A stretch of DNA of 37,116 nt from Flavobacterium sp. (GTDB lineage Bacteria; Bacteroidota; Bacteroidia; Flavobacteriales; Flavobacteriaceae): the NCBI RefSeq assembly GCF_028712645.1, contig NZ_JAQTPQ010000004.1, positions 1 through 37,116 of the forward strand. Reading direction: 5' to 3'. The notes below the pieces were generated by a model. The model saw nothing but the letters and a program-made list of their open reading frames with translations. It was not told the origin of the DNA and did not search any database. Position 1 is the stretch's first letter; each line of letters starts with the position of its first letter. The translations under genes were made by a program, and so were the position numbers. Of this stretch, positions 1-9,828 are shown one piece after another.

Positions 1-1
1 T

Positions 2-142
2 AATTGTTTAAAGGAAATTTACTTGTTTAGAAAACACAACCATATTAAGTTTGATGCTTCATCAGAAAAAGTAGCGCCTAAATTAGTTCCTTACGATTTA
101 GTGCTTTACAATTTCCATAAGAACGCCTTATTTATGGCATAA
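2..142 (+). CDS. C-terminal fragment of an unidentified protein (NCLKEIYLFRKHNHIKFDASSEKVAPKLVPYDLVLYNFHKNALFMA*), truncated by window start
   Basis: Open frame from base 2 to TAA at 140-142, followed by a hairpin terminator. Confidence 0.4.
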   Translation, partial: NCLKEIYLFRKHNHIKFDASSEKVAPKLVPYDLVLYNFHKNALFMA

Positions 143-160
143 TTTATTTTGAAAAACATA

Positions 161-192
161 AAAAAAAGACTGTTCATTGAGCAGTCTTTTTT
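161..192. terminator. Bidirectional intrinsic terminator
   Basis: AAAAAAAGACTG-TTCATTGA-GCAGTCTTTTTT hairpin between convergent genes. Confidence 0.75.
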
Positions 193-210
193 ATATTAAT
201 ACATCTTCTA

Positions 211-729
211 TCAAAAAGTTTTATGAAGCACTTTTTCAAATGCTTTTCTCGGACTTCCTCTGAAATATACTTCTCCACAGTAAGTGTAACCTGATTTTTC
301 AAAAATTTTCAACATTGCAATATTGTCGTAATTGGTGTCTGCTTTTACACTTAGAATATTGTTAGTAATCGCAAAATCTTCTATAAATTTGAATATCATT
401 TTAGCCAGACCTTTTCCTAAATATTTTTCAGAAATAGCTAATCGGTGAAACACAATAAAATCATCATTGGTTAACCACTTTCCCTCAATTTTTTTATATG
501 CAGGTTCGTTATTGACTACTACTGCGCAATAACCTACGATGGTTTTTCTATCAGTGAGAACATATCCTTCTCCTTTTTTAATGTCATTTTGCACAACTTC
601 AGGATTTGGATAACCATCTTGCCATTGATTACTACCGTCTGCTTTTCTTCGTACTATGGCTTGTTGTAAAATGTTCCATATTTGAGAGATTTCAGAAATT
701 TCAGCTTTTCTAAAGTGATAATTCATCAT
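211..729 (-). CDS. GNAT family N-acetyltransferase
   Basis: 172-aa ORF with GNAT-like motif (FHRLAISEKYLGKGLAKMIFKFIEDFA...NIAMLKIFEKSGYTYCGEVYFRG). Confidence 0.85.
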   Translation of the reverse strand: MMNYHFRKAEISEISQIWNILQQAIVRRKADGSNQWQDGYPNPEVVQNDIKKGEGYVLTDRKTIVGYCAVVVNNEPAYKKIEGKWLTNDDFIVFHRLAISEKYLGKGLAKMIFKFIEDFAITNNILSVKADTNYDNIAMLKIFEKSGYTYCGEVYFRGSPRKAFEKVLHKTF

Positions 730-774
730 TGTAATTCGTTGTATTTTAGACTTTCGATTTTCATTCTGCCATTT

Positions 775-946
775 TTAAACATCGTCGAAATTTACAAAAA
801 TTTAGAAGAACGTTGTACAAGCTTGACAAGTAAGAATTAAACTTTCGGCAATTTCACTATCAGTCAAAATCGAGTTTTTTGTCTTTTTAGAGGCACCTGT
901 TTTTATTCGAGTTAAATAGCCACAGCAAACACCAACTTAGTAAGAA
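775..946 (-). pseudogene. Decayed 3' end (2Fe-2S ferredoxin domain) of a PaaE-like reductase, relic A
   Basis: Minus-strand translation GVCCGYLTRIKTGASKKTKNSILTDSEIAESLILTCQACTTFF*IFVNFDDV* aligns with GICSSCLARVKSGTAEMKKNSILTDKEVADGLVLTCQAHPTSAEIVVDFDDV* of the intact gene at 5227-6279; in-frame stops present. Confidence 0.85.
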
Positions 947-1127
947 AAATCTTAACTTTTTAATAACTAAAAAAATTAATTTTTTTGGTGGGAATAATAC
1001 TATTTTTGTTTTAAGTGCGTTAGATTTTGCACTCAAAGCTAACTTGAGGTGAAAGAGAATCGCTTTTTTGGATTAAGTTGCTTTTAGAAATCTTGAAATG
1101 CTAATACCATAAAAATAGAAACTATTT

Positions 1128-3914
1128 ATGTCAAAAACTACACTATTAATTACAATTTTATTTTTATTTTCTTTTTCCGTCTTTTCTCAAAAAGCAAACA
1201 TTTCAGGTGTTTTAACGGATGGTAACGAAAACACACCTGTTTATAATTCAGTTATTGCTTTACTAACTCCTAAAGATTCTATTTTATATAAGTTTACTCG
1301 ATCGGATAAAAAGGGAAACTTTGACATCAAAGATGTAAAAGCTGGAAATTATATTATGATGACATCACATAGGCAATATGCCGATTATTTAGAGGATATA
1401 ACCATTAATGAAACCGAAAAAAACCTAGGAACAATTGTTTTGATAAGCAAAATTAATGCGCTAAGAGAAGTAATTATAAAGACGGGTTCAATTAGAATTA
1501 AAGGAGACACAACCAGTTACAGAGCAAGTGATTTTGTTGTAAGTGCTAATGCTAATGTAGAAGAATTACTAAAAAAACTACCAGGAATACAAGTGGATAA
1601 AAATGGCACTATAAAAGCAATGGGTGAAACGGTACAAAAAGTATTGGTAGATGGAGAAGAATTTTTTGGAGATGATCCAGGTATGGCAGTGAAAAATTTG
1701 CGAGCCGATGCAGTAAAAGAGGTTCAAGTTTTTGATAAAAAAAGTGATCAAGCCGAGTTTACAGGGATAAATGATGGAGAAACTAAAAAGACAATTAACC
1801 TAAAATTAAAAGAAGATAGAAAGAAAGGGTATTTTTGTAAAATAGACGCGGCAAATGGACCATTAACAACTATCGATTCCAGATACAATAGCAATCTTAT
1901 GTTTAGTAGTTTTAAAGGAAAAAGAAAACTATCCGCTTTTTTATTAAATGGGAACACAGGACAAGATGGACTTGACTGGCAAGACAGTGATAAATATGGA
2001 GCACGAGATAATAATGTGAGTATGAGTATGGATGATGATGGAAATGTGAATTATGAATGGACTGGCGGCAATAATGACGAAGAACCTTATGTTGACACTC
2101 AAAATGGTTTTATCAAAAACACTAACGCAGGATTGCAGTACAGTAACAAGTGGAATGACAAACAAACATTGAATTTATCGCCAAAATATAATAATCAAAT
2201 TTACACAAACAATAATAGTAAGATTACCCAAACGCAAGTAGGAGAAACCCAATTAAACGAAAACAAATCCACGGCAAGCAATGTAAACAGAAGTAATTTT
2301 AAACTTAATGCTACTTATGACGTAAAGTTAGATTCTATAAACTCCTTAAAAATTACCGCTAAAACCAATTTTTATACTACCGATAGCGATGAATTTACAA
2401 ATGGAACTACAACAGGAGATGGTGGATTGTTAAAAAACAAACAACAAAAAACATTTATAACTAATTCTGACAAAACATCTTTGTCTGCAAGTGTTTTGTT
2501 TAAACATAAATTCGCCAAAGCACGTCGTACATTTTCTGTAAACAGTAGTTGGAACACTTTGAATACCAATTCAAATAATTTTTTAAAGTCTTCCAATGAA
2601 AGTTATGATGGAGGTATTTTTTCCTCTAAGGAAGATGTAGATCAAAATAAAATAGGAGAAAAAACAAATCAAAATATTGCCCTAAACGTTGCTTATACAG
2701 AGCCTATTGGCAAGAGATTTGCATTGCAAATTGCCCATCAAATTACATATAATAATGGCGAAAGTAATTATTTAACTTATGATTATTCAGATATTACAGG
2801 TAAGTATGATTTGGTTGTGAATTCTTTATCAAACCAGTTTAAACAGGCAATAACAACAAATAAGCCTAATATAAAATTGAGTTACAATTCCAAAAAAATA
2901 AATTATAGTTTTGGAAGTGGTTTTGGTTTTACTTCGTTTGATTTGCAAGATCAAACTTTAAACAAAGAATACAAGCGAAGCTATACCAATTTTTATCCAA
3001 ATGCGAATTTTTCCTATAAGTACAAAAGCAATAGTAATTTGCGTATCAATTATCAAGGTGCAACTACACAGCCGACTATCGATCAATTACAACCTTTAAG
3101 AAACAATCAAGATTTTTTCAATCAAATAGTAGGTAATCCAGATTTAAAGCAATCCTTTACCAATAGTGTAAGTATATTTAATAGTAGTTATAGTATTTTA
3201 ACCGAATCCCATTTTTACCAAAGTATTTTTCTTAGAGCCACGTCCAATTTAATTTCTTACAACAAAGATATAGATCCAGAAAGCGCTAAAACAATTACCA
3301 AACCCATAAACACAAACGGAAATTTCTCTGGAAATTTTTATTTTGGATATGGATTTAAGATAAAAAAAATTGATTTACAAGTAAGCCTTAATCCAACTGT
3401 TAGCTATAATAAATCAGTACTTAGTATTAACAATAAAATCAGCAATTCCAATACTTTAAATTCAGGATTTAGAGTTTATTTAAATAAATCAAAAGAAAAG
3501 AAATACGAAATTAGTTTAAGTAATAATTTTTCAAATAGCAGGAGCAGTACTTCTCAAAACAATGAAAAAAAATCATTTAACACCAATAATTTGGACTTGG
3601 ATATAGGGGTTTATTTCAATGAAAAATGGAAATTATCTACAGACTACAATTTATCTACAAGACAAAAAACAATCGATTTTCAGGACAATCTTACTAATCA
3701 ATTATGGAATGCAAGGCTACAACGCACTTTCAAAAACGATGAGTTTACAGCTTATATAATGGTTCGAGATATTTTGAATCAGAATATTGGCATAAAAAGA
3801 TCTGTATATGAAAATACAATTTCAGAAGAACAAAACGATAGACTCAAAAGATATGCTATGATAGGATTTACCTGGAATTTTAAAAACAAAGGCGAAAAAA
3901 CAAAAAATAAATAA
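1128..3914 (+). CDS. Outer-membrane beta-barrel / TonB-dependent receptor-like protein with N-terminal carboxypeptidase-regulatory-like domain
   Basis: Signal peptide, CarboxypepD_reg-like N-terminus, plug-like segment (VEELLKKLPGIQVDKNGTIKAMGETVQKVLVDGEEFFGDDPGMAVKNL), long beta-barrel C-terminus. Confidence 0.88.
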   Translation: MSKTTLLITILFLFSFSVFSQKANISGVLTDGNENTPVYNSVIALLTPKDSILYKFTRSDKKGNFDIKDVKAGNYIMMTSHRQYADYLEDITINETEKNLGTIVLISKINALREVIIKTGSIRIKGDTTSYRASDFVVSANANVEELLKKLPGIQVDKNGTIKAMGETVQKVLVDGEEFFGDDPGMAVKNLRADAVKEVQVFDKKSDQAEFTGINDGETKKTINLKLKEDRKKGYFCKIDAANGPLTTIDSRYNSNLMFSSFKGKRKLSAFLLNGNTGQDGLDWQDSDKYGARDNNVSMSMDDDGNVNYEWTGGNNDEEPYVDTQNGFIKNTNAGLQYSNKWNDKQTLNLSPKYNNQIYTNNNSKITQTQVGETQLNENKSTASNVNRSNFKLNATYDVKLDSINSLKITAKTNFYTTDSDEFTNGTTTGDGGLLKNKQQKTFITNSDKTSLSASVLFKHKFAKARRTFSVNSSWNTLNTNSNNFLKSSNESYDGGIFSSKEDVDQNKIGEKTNQNIALNVAYTEPIGKRFALQIAHQITYNNGESNYLTYDYSDITGKYDLVVNSLSNQFKQAITTNKPNIKLSYNSKKINYSFGSGFGFTSFDLQDQTLNKEYKRSYTNFYPNANFSYKYKSNSNLRINYQGATTQPTIDQLQPLRNNQDFFNQIVGNPDLKQSFTNSVSIFNSSYSILTESHFYQSIFLRATSNLISYNKDIDPESAKTITKPINTNGNFSGNFYFGYGFKIKKIDLQVSLNPTVSYNKSVLSINNKISNSNTLNSGFRVYLNKSKEKKYEISLSNNFSNSRSSTSQNNEKKSFNTNNLDLDIGVYFNEKWKLSTDYNLSTRQKTIDFQDNLTNQLWNARLQRTFKNDEFTAYIMVRDILNQNIGIKRSVYENTISEEQNDRLKRYAMIGFTWNFKNKGEKTKNK

Positions 3915-3987
3915 CACGTTTATTGGGTTGTAACTATTGCAAATTTCAATGGCAATTTCTCAACCCTCAAAACATTACCCACAACCT

Positions 3988-4749
3988 ATGAAATCAACCC
4001 TTTTTTTTATAGCAGCACTAATTTTTACAACTACATCAATAGCGCAGCAATTTATAGATAAAGCTGTAATTGAATATGAGGTAAATACCAATCTCAAAAA
4101 AACGATGAGCAATGATAGTTGGGACGAGATGATGAAAGACAACATCTCAGACCTAAAAACATCTTATTACACCTATACTTTTGCAGACAACAAAAGCATC
4201 TATAAATTTGATAGATGGAGTCCAAAAACAAGAGTTTCTAAACGCGAAAAAGATGCAGATGAAGAAAATATCTGGTATTTTGATTTTGGAGCCAAAAAAA
4301 TGATAATGCAAAAACAAATAGTAGGAACTAATTTTGTGATAGCAGATAGTATACAAAATATTCAATGGAAAATCACCAATGAAAACAGAGAAATAGCAGG
4401 TTATAACTGCCGAAAAGCCGTGGGCAAAATAATGAATGACGTGTATGTATTTGCTTTTTACACAGACGATATTACCATTTCCGGCGGTCCATGCTCTATA
4501 AATGGATTACCAGGTTTGATTTTGGGACTTTCAATACCAAGATTATACACCTCATTTATAGCAACAAAAATAGATTTAAATAACAATAATTCATCTGATA
4601 TAAAACCAATTACAGCCAAAAAAACCTATAACTTAATAGGTCTAAAGACCGAGATGGAAGAAAAAACGAAGGATTGGTTCAGTTATGGCGAGGATAAAGA
4701 AGAAAACAAAAGACAAAAAAATCTTTTTTTGTGGAATGCTTTTTTATAA
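3988..4749 (+). CDS. GLPGLI family protein
   Basis: Contains the eponymous motif (CSINGLPGLILGLSI) and a signal peptide from M at 3988; ORF-track start at 3937 looks over-extended. Confidence 0.88.
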   Translation: MKSTLFFIAALIFTTTSIAQQFIDKAVIEYEVNTNLKKTMSNDSWDEMMKDNISDLKTSYYTYTFADNKSIYKFDRWSPKTRVSKREKDADEENIWYFDFGAKKMIMQKQIVGTNFVIADSIQNIQWKITNENREIAGYNCRKAVGKIMNDVYVFAFYTDDITISGGPCSINGLPGLILGLSIPRLYTSFIATKIDLNNNNSSDIKPITAKKTYNLIGLKTEMEEKTKDWFSYGEDKEENKRQKNLFLWNAFL

Positions 4750-4757
4750 AATTTTTA

Positions 4758-4842
4758 TCATTCCACCTTTTTTAAACATCGTCGTAATCCACAAAAATTG
4801 CTGCGGATGTAGGACGTGCTTGACAACTAAGAATTAAACCTT
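4758..4842 (-). pseudogene. Extreme 3' end of a PaaE-like reductase, relic B
   Basis: Minus-strand translation AEGLILSCQARPTSAAIFVDYDDV* versus intact ADGLVLTCQAHPTSAEIVVDFDDV*; no upstream coding homology. Confidence 0.8.
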
Positions 4843-4862
4843 CGGCGTTCCTGACAATGACG

Positions 4863-5189
4863 CTATAAATAAATCTTTTCGTCTTGGCAACGCTTTAAAA
4901 TATAGCTTTTCAGGTTCGAAATGGTTGCAGGATAATGGGGCGCTTCAAAACCAAAACGCTCGTGTTCCATTTGTTCTTTCTCGATGGCATTGCAGCCTTT
5001 AATCACTTCTTTGAGCATATCGAGCATCGCCAATTCTTTATTGTTGGTTTTCTGAAATTTAAACTCCACGATTTCATCCTGCAATTGCTCGCAATAGTCC
5101 AAAAGTTGCGCCACTTCGAGTTCATCGAGTAGGGAAGGATTGGTTTTGAATATTTCTCGGGTGGATTTCATATAAAATGGCGATTTCAA
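4863..5189 (-). CDS. Conserved hypothetical protein (108 aa)
   Basis: Intact ORF with Bacteroidota-like codon usage, same strand as and downstream of the reductase; start could be the internal M at about 5171. Confidence 0.65.
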   Translation of the reverse strand: MKSPFYMKSTREIFKTNPSLLDELEVAQLLDYCEQLQDEIVEFKFQKTNNKELAMLDMLKEVIKGCNAIEKEQMEHERFGFEAPHYPATISNLKSYILKRCQDEKIYL

Positions 5190-5226
5190 TAATTGGAATT
5201 TGGAATTTCAACATTGGAATTTTACC

Positions 5227-6279
5227 TTAAACATCATCAAAATCCACCACAATTTCTGCGGAGGTAGGATGTGCTTGGCAAGTTAAAACCAAACCATCGG
5301 CGACTTCTTTATCGGTTAGAATGGAGTTTTTTTTCATTTCGGCCGTTCCTGATTTTACTCGGGCGAGACAGCTGCTGCAAATTCCACCTTGGCAAGAATA
5401 GGGAGCATCGATGCCTTGTTTTAGGGCTGCTTCGAGGATGGTTTGTTTTTGCGACATTTCGAAAGTCGTTTCCTCATCGTCAACGAGAATGGAGATTTTC
5501 GTGTGACCTTCCAATGATTTTTCGATTTTATTTTCGGCAGTTGAAGTTGAAAATAATTCGAACTTGATATTTTTTTCAGCAATGTTATGTTCTTTTAAAA
5601 CAGTCGAAACGGTGTTAATCATTTCTTCGGGACCACACAAATAGAACTTGTCGAATTCCAATTCCTTGTGTTTGTTATTCAAGACAAAATTTACCACAGA
5701 TTTATCTATTCTTCCAAATAATTCGCCATTAACATTCGCTTGACTGAAAACATAATGCACAAATAATCGTCCTGTATATTTGAATTGTAAATCGTGTAAT
5801 TCTTGATGAAATATAGTTTCGTCAGCTGATTTATTTCCGTAAACCAAAACAAAAGAACTTCGAGGTTCGCTTTTCAAAACCGATTTTAGAATGGAAATTA
5901 CAGGAGTGATTCCGCTTCCAGCCACAAAAGCGGCGTAGTTTTTTTGTCGGTCAACTTGAGGTTCAAATGTGAATTTCCCTTCAGGTTTTCCTACCTCAAT
6001 TAAATCACCAACTTTTAGTTTTGTATTGGCAAATTGGGAGAAATTCCCGTTTTTAACTGCTTTTACAGCAATTCGCAATTCGCCACTATCGGGTGAAGAA
6101 CAAATAGAATAAGCTCGGCGAATTTCCTGTCCGTCAAGGGTCAATCTTAAATTAACATATTGACCTGCAATGAAGTTATAATTGGATTTTAATTCCTCGG
6201 GAATATTAAAAAGGATGGAAACTGCGGATGAAGTTTCGCGTTTTATCTCTTTTATAACAAGTTTCTTGAATGATGGCAT
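5227..6279 (-). CDS. Ferredoxin--NAD(P)H reductase with C-terminal 2Fe-2S domain (PaaE-like)
   Basis: FAD-binding RxYS (RRAYSICS), NAD-binding GSGITPVISI, C-terminal plant-type 2Fe-2S motif CQGGICSSCLARV. Confidence 0.9.
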   Translation of the reverse strand: MPSFKKLVIKEIKRETSSAVSILFNIPEELKSNYNFIAGQYVNLRLTLDGQEIRRAYSICSSPDSGELRIAVKAVKNGNFSQFANTKLKVGDLIEVGKPEGKFTFEPQVDRQKNYAAFVAGSGITPVISILKSVLKSEPRSSFVLVYGNKSADETIFHQELHDLQFKYTGRLFVHYVFSQANVNGELFGRIDKSVVNFVLNNKHKELEFDKFYLCGPEEMINTVSTVLKEHNIAEKNIKFELFSTSTAENKIEKSLEGHTKISILVDDEETTFEMSQKQTILEAALKQGIDAPYSCQGGICSSCLARVKSGTAEMKKNSILTDKEVADGLVLTCQAHPTSAEIVVDFDDV

Positions 6280-6379
6280 TTTAATAGTTTTTTACAAAGA
6301 TAGTAAACGCTTCAGGTTTCTAAAAATCAAAATTATTGAAAATTTTATACCTAAATTAATTATGTATAAGTTTCTTATG

Positions 6380-6387
6380 TATATTTG
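6380..6387 (+). promoter_or_regulatory. Candidate Bacteroidota -7 element (TATATTTG) for the PadR operon
   Basis: Matches TAnnTTTG, 16 nt upstream of ATG; no clear -33 TTTG seen. Confidence 0.4.
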
Positions 6388-6403
6388 TGATTCAAAATTG
6401 AAA

Positions 6404-6745
6404 ATGAAGATGAAAAACTCACAATTATACAAAGGAAGTCTCAACACCATTATTATGAAATTGCTGGAAGAAAACGGCAAGATGTACGGTTACGAAATTA
6501 CCCAAAAAGTAAAAGCCATTACACAAGGCGAACTTAATATTACCGAAGGAGCCTTGTATCCTGCTTTGCATAAATTGGAAGCCGAAGGCTTGCTGGATGT
6601 TGAGATTGAAAAAGTGGATAATCGTTTGCGAAAATACTATAAACTCACCGAAACTGGAACAAAAGAAACGGTGAACCGTTTGAGCGAATTGGAAGATTTT
6701 ATTAGGAATATGCAGAGTTTAGTGAACCCAAAATTTGAATTTTAA
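6404..6745 (+). CDS. PadR family transcriptional regulator
   Basis: MKMKNSQLYKGSLNTIIMKLLEENGKMYGYEITQKV...ITEGALYPALHKLEAEGLL...RKYYKLTETGT is a classic PadR winged helix; ORF start at 6182 is over-extended. Confidence 0.92.
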   Translation: MKMKNSQLYKGSLNTIIMKLLEENGKMYGYEITQKVKAITQGELNITEGALYPALHKLEAEGLLDVEIEKVDNRLRKYYKLTETGTKETVNRLSELEDFIRNMQSLVNPKFEF

Positions 6746-6748
6746 TGC

Positions 6749-6781
6749 AAACCTAACAGGTTTTTAAAACCTGTTAGGTTT
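6749..6781. repeat. Near-perfect palindrome AAACCTAACAGGTTTT-T-AAAACCTGTTAGGTTT
   Basis: 16-bp arms, 1-nt centre, in intercistronic gap. Confidence 0.9.
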
Positions 6782-6793
6782 AAAACAATAAAT

Positions 6794-7465
6794 ATGAAAC
6801 TATCCACCCAACAAATCGCTACAATAGACGAGACCTTAGTGTTGAACGGACTCATTTATGACGACATCAAACTAGAAGTTACGGATCATATTGCATCTGA
6901 AATTGAAACGAAAATGAAGGAAAACAAACTTTCGTTTGAAGATGCTTTGTATAAAGTTTTGCTGAATTGGAAAGAGCAAATGAAACCGAGTTACTCTTTT
7001 TGGTTAGGGAGTAAAAATGTGGCTCCTAGGATTGTGATTGATAAATTGATTTTAAATTCAAAACAACAACAATTAAAAGGAGTATTAATTGCATTTTTCA
7101 TTGCTGTTTTATTGACCATTTTTTCGAGAAATATAGATAATGAAATAGTATTTACAAATATGAGAATGGTATTAAAAACCATTTTTTCATTAGAACTTTT
7201 GTTGTTATTAGTGGGCAAATATCTGATTTGGAAATCAATAACAACAACATCTTTTGGATTTTTTTATAAAAAATTAGGATTTTCAATTATGTTATTCCTT
7301 TTTTATTTGGCAATAGGGATAATGCCAATGAGATTTGTTAATCCTGATTTAGTTTTAAATTTAGTTTTTAATTTTTTCCCAAGTTTATATTTAGTTCTTC
7401 CAATATATTATTTACAACTCGCTTACAAACATTTTCAATTCGAGAAAAAATTTAAATTATATTAA
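6794..7465 (+). CDS. Membrane protein with N-terminal HAAS-like soluble domain
   Basis: MKLSTQQIATIDETLV...DDIKLEVTDHIASEIETKM followed by about 4 TM segments; paralogous N-terminus to next ORF. Confidence 0.65.
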   Translation: MKLSTQQIATIDETLVLNGLIYDDIKLEVTDHIASEIETKMKENKLSFEDALYKVLLNWKEQMKPSYSFWLGSKNVAPRIVIDKLILNSKQQQLKGVLIAFFIAVLLTIFSRNIDNEIVFTNMRMVLKTIFSLELLLLLVGKYLIWKSITTTSFGFFYKKLGFSIMLFLFYLAIGIMPMRFVNPDLVLNLVFNFFPSLYLVLPIYYLQLAYKHFQFEKKFKLY

Positions 7466-7483
7466 AAACGAATCGTATCTCAC

Positions 7484-7516
7484 AAACCCGACAGGTTTTA
7501 AAAACCTGTCGGGTTT
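7484..7516. repeat. Near-perfect palindrome AAACCCGACAGGTTTT-A-AAAACCTGTCGGGTTT
   Basis: 16-bp arms, 1-nt centre, in intercistronic gap. Confidence 0.9.
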
Positions 7517-7528
7517 AAAACAACAACA

Positions 7529-8227
7529 ATGAAATTAACCACCGAACAAATAGACCAATTATACACTTTTACCCGCCAGCATTATGTAGAATGGTATGAT
7601 TTGCAATCCGAACTAGTCGATCATTTGGCGAATGCCATAGAAACGCAATGGCAAGAAAACCCCAAACTTACTTTTGAAGAAGTCTTGAATAAGGAATTTG
7701 GAAAATTTGGTGTCTTTGGTTTTATGGATGTGGTCGAAGAAAAGCAAAAATTCTTGGGAAAGAAATACAATCGGTTGGTGTTCTCTCATATTGCAACATT
7801 TTTTACGCTTCCAAAGATTCTTTTGACAATTACGGCAACTTGGGCTTTGTTTCTCGTGTTTAAATGGAGTCGTTTCAACGGAGAATTTATTTTATTTTTT
7901 TATGTTTTGTTACTTGGGTTTGCTTTTTACGCCATTATTAAAAACCGAATGCAACGAAAACAGCAAATAAAGGAAAACCAAAAATGCTGGCTGTTTGACG
8001 AAATTATGAATCAATACGGCAGTTTTACTGGAACTATTATTTTTCCGCTCAATTTTTTCTTGCAAATTTTTAATCACGGAAATCGATTTTTAAGTAATGA
8101 TTATGCAATTGGTTTCACGAGTTTTTTTCTAGTTTTGATGACTTTGTTGCTTTATGTAATGTTTGTTTTAATTCCATCTAAATCAAAAGAGTACTTGATG
8201 CAAACTTATCCAGAATATTCTGTTTAA
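7529..8227 (+). CDS. Membrane protein with N-terminal HAAS-like soluble domain (paralog of preceding ORF)
   Basis: MKLTTEQIDQLYTFTRQHYVEWYDLQSELVDHLANAIETQWQ..., then several TM segments. Confidence 0.65.
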   Translation: MKLTTEQIDQLYTFTRQHYVEWYDLQSELVDHLANAIETQWQENPKLTFEEVLNKEFGKFGVFGFMDVVEEKQKFLGKKYNRLVFSHIATFFTLPKILLTITATWALFLVFKWSRFNGEFILFFYVLLLGFAFYAIIKNRMQRKQQIKENQKCWLFDEIMNQYGSFTGTIIFPLNFFLQIFNHGNRFLSNDYAIGFTSFFLVLMTLLLYVMFVLIPSKSKEYLMQTYPEYSV

Positions 8228-8284
8228 TCTTTGTAACTTTTTTCTACTTTTATTAACTAATCACGAAATCCAAAACCACAATAT

Positions 8285-9769
8285 ATGTTCAAACATTTTA
8301 TCAATCTCGAATTTAAAGCTTTTTTCCGTTCGGCAAGTTTAGGGAAAAGCATCGGTCTAAAAATCCTGATGGGATTCTTGGCGGTTTATTTTTTGCTTTC
8401 TTTTCTAGTTTTGGGAATTGCGCTTTATCCCATTTTAGAGAAAAGTTTCCCAGGACAAAAACCTTTAACCATCGTAAATAATTTTGTAATTTTCTGGATG
8501 GCTGCTGATTTAATTTTGCGTTTTTTTATGCAAAGTTTGCCAGTTATGAACATTAAACCTCTGATGGTTTTGCCTATAAAAAAAGAAAAAGTAATTCACT
8601 TTGTGTTGCTAAAAAGCTTGACTTCGGTGTATAATATTTTCCCTCAATTGATGATTATTCCTTTCGGGATATTTTGTATTTTGAACGGGAATTATACCAC
8701 AATCAACATTATCGTTTGGATGTTGGCGATGTATTCATTGGCTTTAATTGTAAATTACACCAATTTTTTAATCAAGAAGAAGTTTGCCGAAAACATAAAA
8801 TTATTTCTTGTTTTCGTGGCTTTTGGGTTAGTTTTAGCAGCGTTGGAATATTTTGAAATTTTCAAAATCAGTACAACTATTGGTGCCGTTTTAAACACAT
8901 TGGTCGAACAACCGGTTTTGGCTCTTGTTCCAATTTTGATTTTGGTGGGAATGTACTTTTTGAATTTCAATTATCTAAAAAACAACTTTTATTTAGATAA
9001 CAGCTTACAATCAAAATCAAAAGAAGCAACAACAACTGATTTGGGCTGGACAAAACGCTTTGGCGAAATTGCTCCCTTTTTGCAATTGGATTTAAAATTA
9101 ATTTGGAGAAACAAACGACCACGAACCACGGTTTGGATGTCATTTATATTTTTGGCTTACGGATTAATTATTTACACCAATCCGCATTATAAAGATATGT
9201 CGGCCTTTTTTGTAGTTGTTGGTATCTTGATGACGGGAATTTTTATGCTCAACTTTGGGCAATTTATTCCTTCGTGGGACAGTAATTATTACGGAATGAT
9301 GATGTCGCAAAATATTCCTTTGAAACAATATTTAGCTTCAAAAGCGGGACTAATGTCAGTTTCGGTTGTTGTTTTGGCGATTTTGAGCACGCCTTATTTG
9401 TATTTTGGATGGCGAGTTTTGGCAATTAATTTAGCGTGTGCCACCTATAATTTGGGTGTGAATATTCCAGTTTTATTATTTGCAGGATCTTATAACAAAA
9501 AGAAAATCGACTTAGAGAAAAGTCCGTTTATGAATTATCAAGGAACAGGGGCGACTCAATGGATTGTAGGATTGCCTTTGATGGCATTGCCAGCATTGCT
9601 TTTTTATGGTGTTTCAACTATTTTTAATCCAGAAATTGCCATAATTGTTTTGGCATTATTAGGCATCATAGGAATTGGAATGAGAAATTTCCTGATTGAT
9701 AAAATCGCACAAGGTTTTCGTAAAAGAAAATATGCCACCATTGATGGCTTTAAACAACAAGAAAGCTAA
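8285..9769 (+). CDS. ABC-type transporter permease, DUF5687-like
   Basis: 494-aa polytopic protein directly upstream of an ABC ATPase; family name from recall. Confidence 0.7.
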   Translation: MFKHFINLEFKAFFRSASLGKSIGLKILMGFLAVYFLLSFLVLGIALYPILEKSFPGQKPLTIVNNFVIFWMAADLILRFFMQSLPVMNIKPLMVLPIKKEKVIHFVLLKSLTSVYNIFPQLMIIPFGIFCILNGNYTTINIIVWMLAMYSLALIVNYTNFLIKKKFAENIKLFLVFVAFGLVLAALEYFEIFKISTTIGAVLNTLVEQPVLALVPILILVGMYFLNFNYLKNNFYLDNSLQSKSKEATTTDLGWTKRFGEIAPFLQLDLKLIWRNKRPRTTVWMSFIFLAYGLIIYTNPHYKDMSAFFVVVGILMTGIFMLNFGQFIPSWDSNYYGMMMSQNIPLKQYLASKAGLMSVSVVVLAILSTPYLYFGWRVLAINLACATYNLGVNIPVLLFAGSYNKKKIDLEKSPFMNYQGTGATQWIVGLPLMALPALLFYGVSTIFNPEIAIIVLALLGIIGIGMRNFLIDKIAQGFRKRKYATIDGFKQQES

Positions 9770-9828
9770 ACTTTTTTTAGTTTAATTTCAGAACAAACAA
9801 TCTAATTAACCGAATAAACATTTTAATA

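Noticed and set aside
6182-6403. Extended N-terminus of the PadR ORF
   Set aside because: It overlaps the reductase start and a promoter-like element; the PadR fold starts at MKMKNSQLYKG (6404 or 6410).
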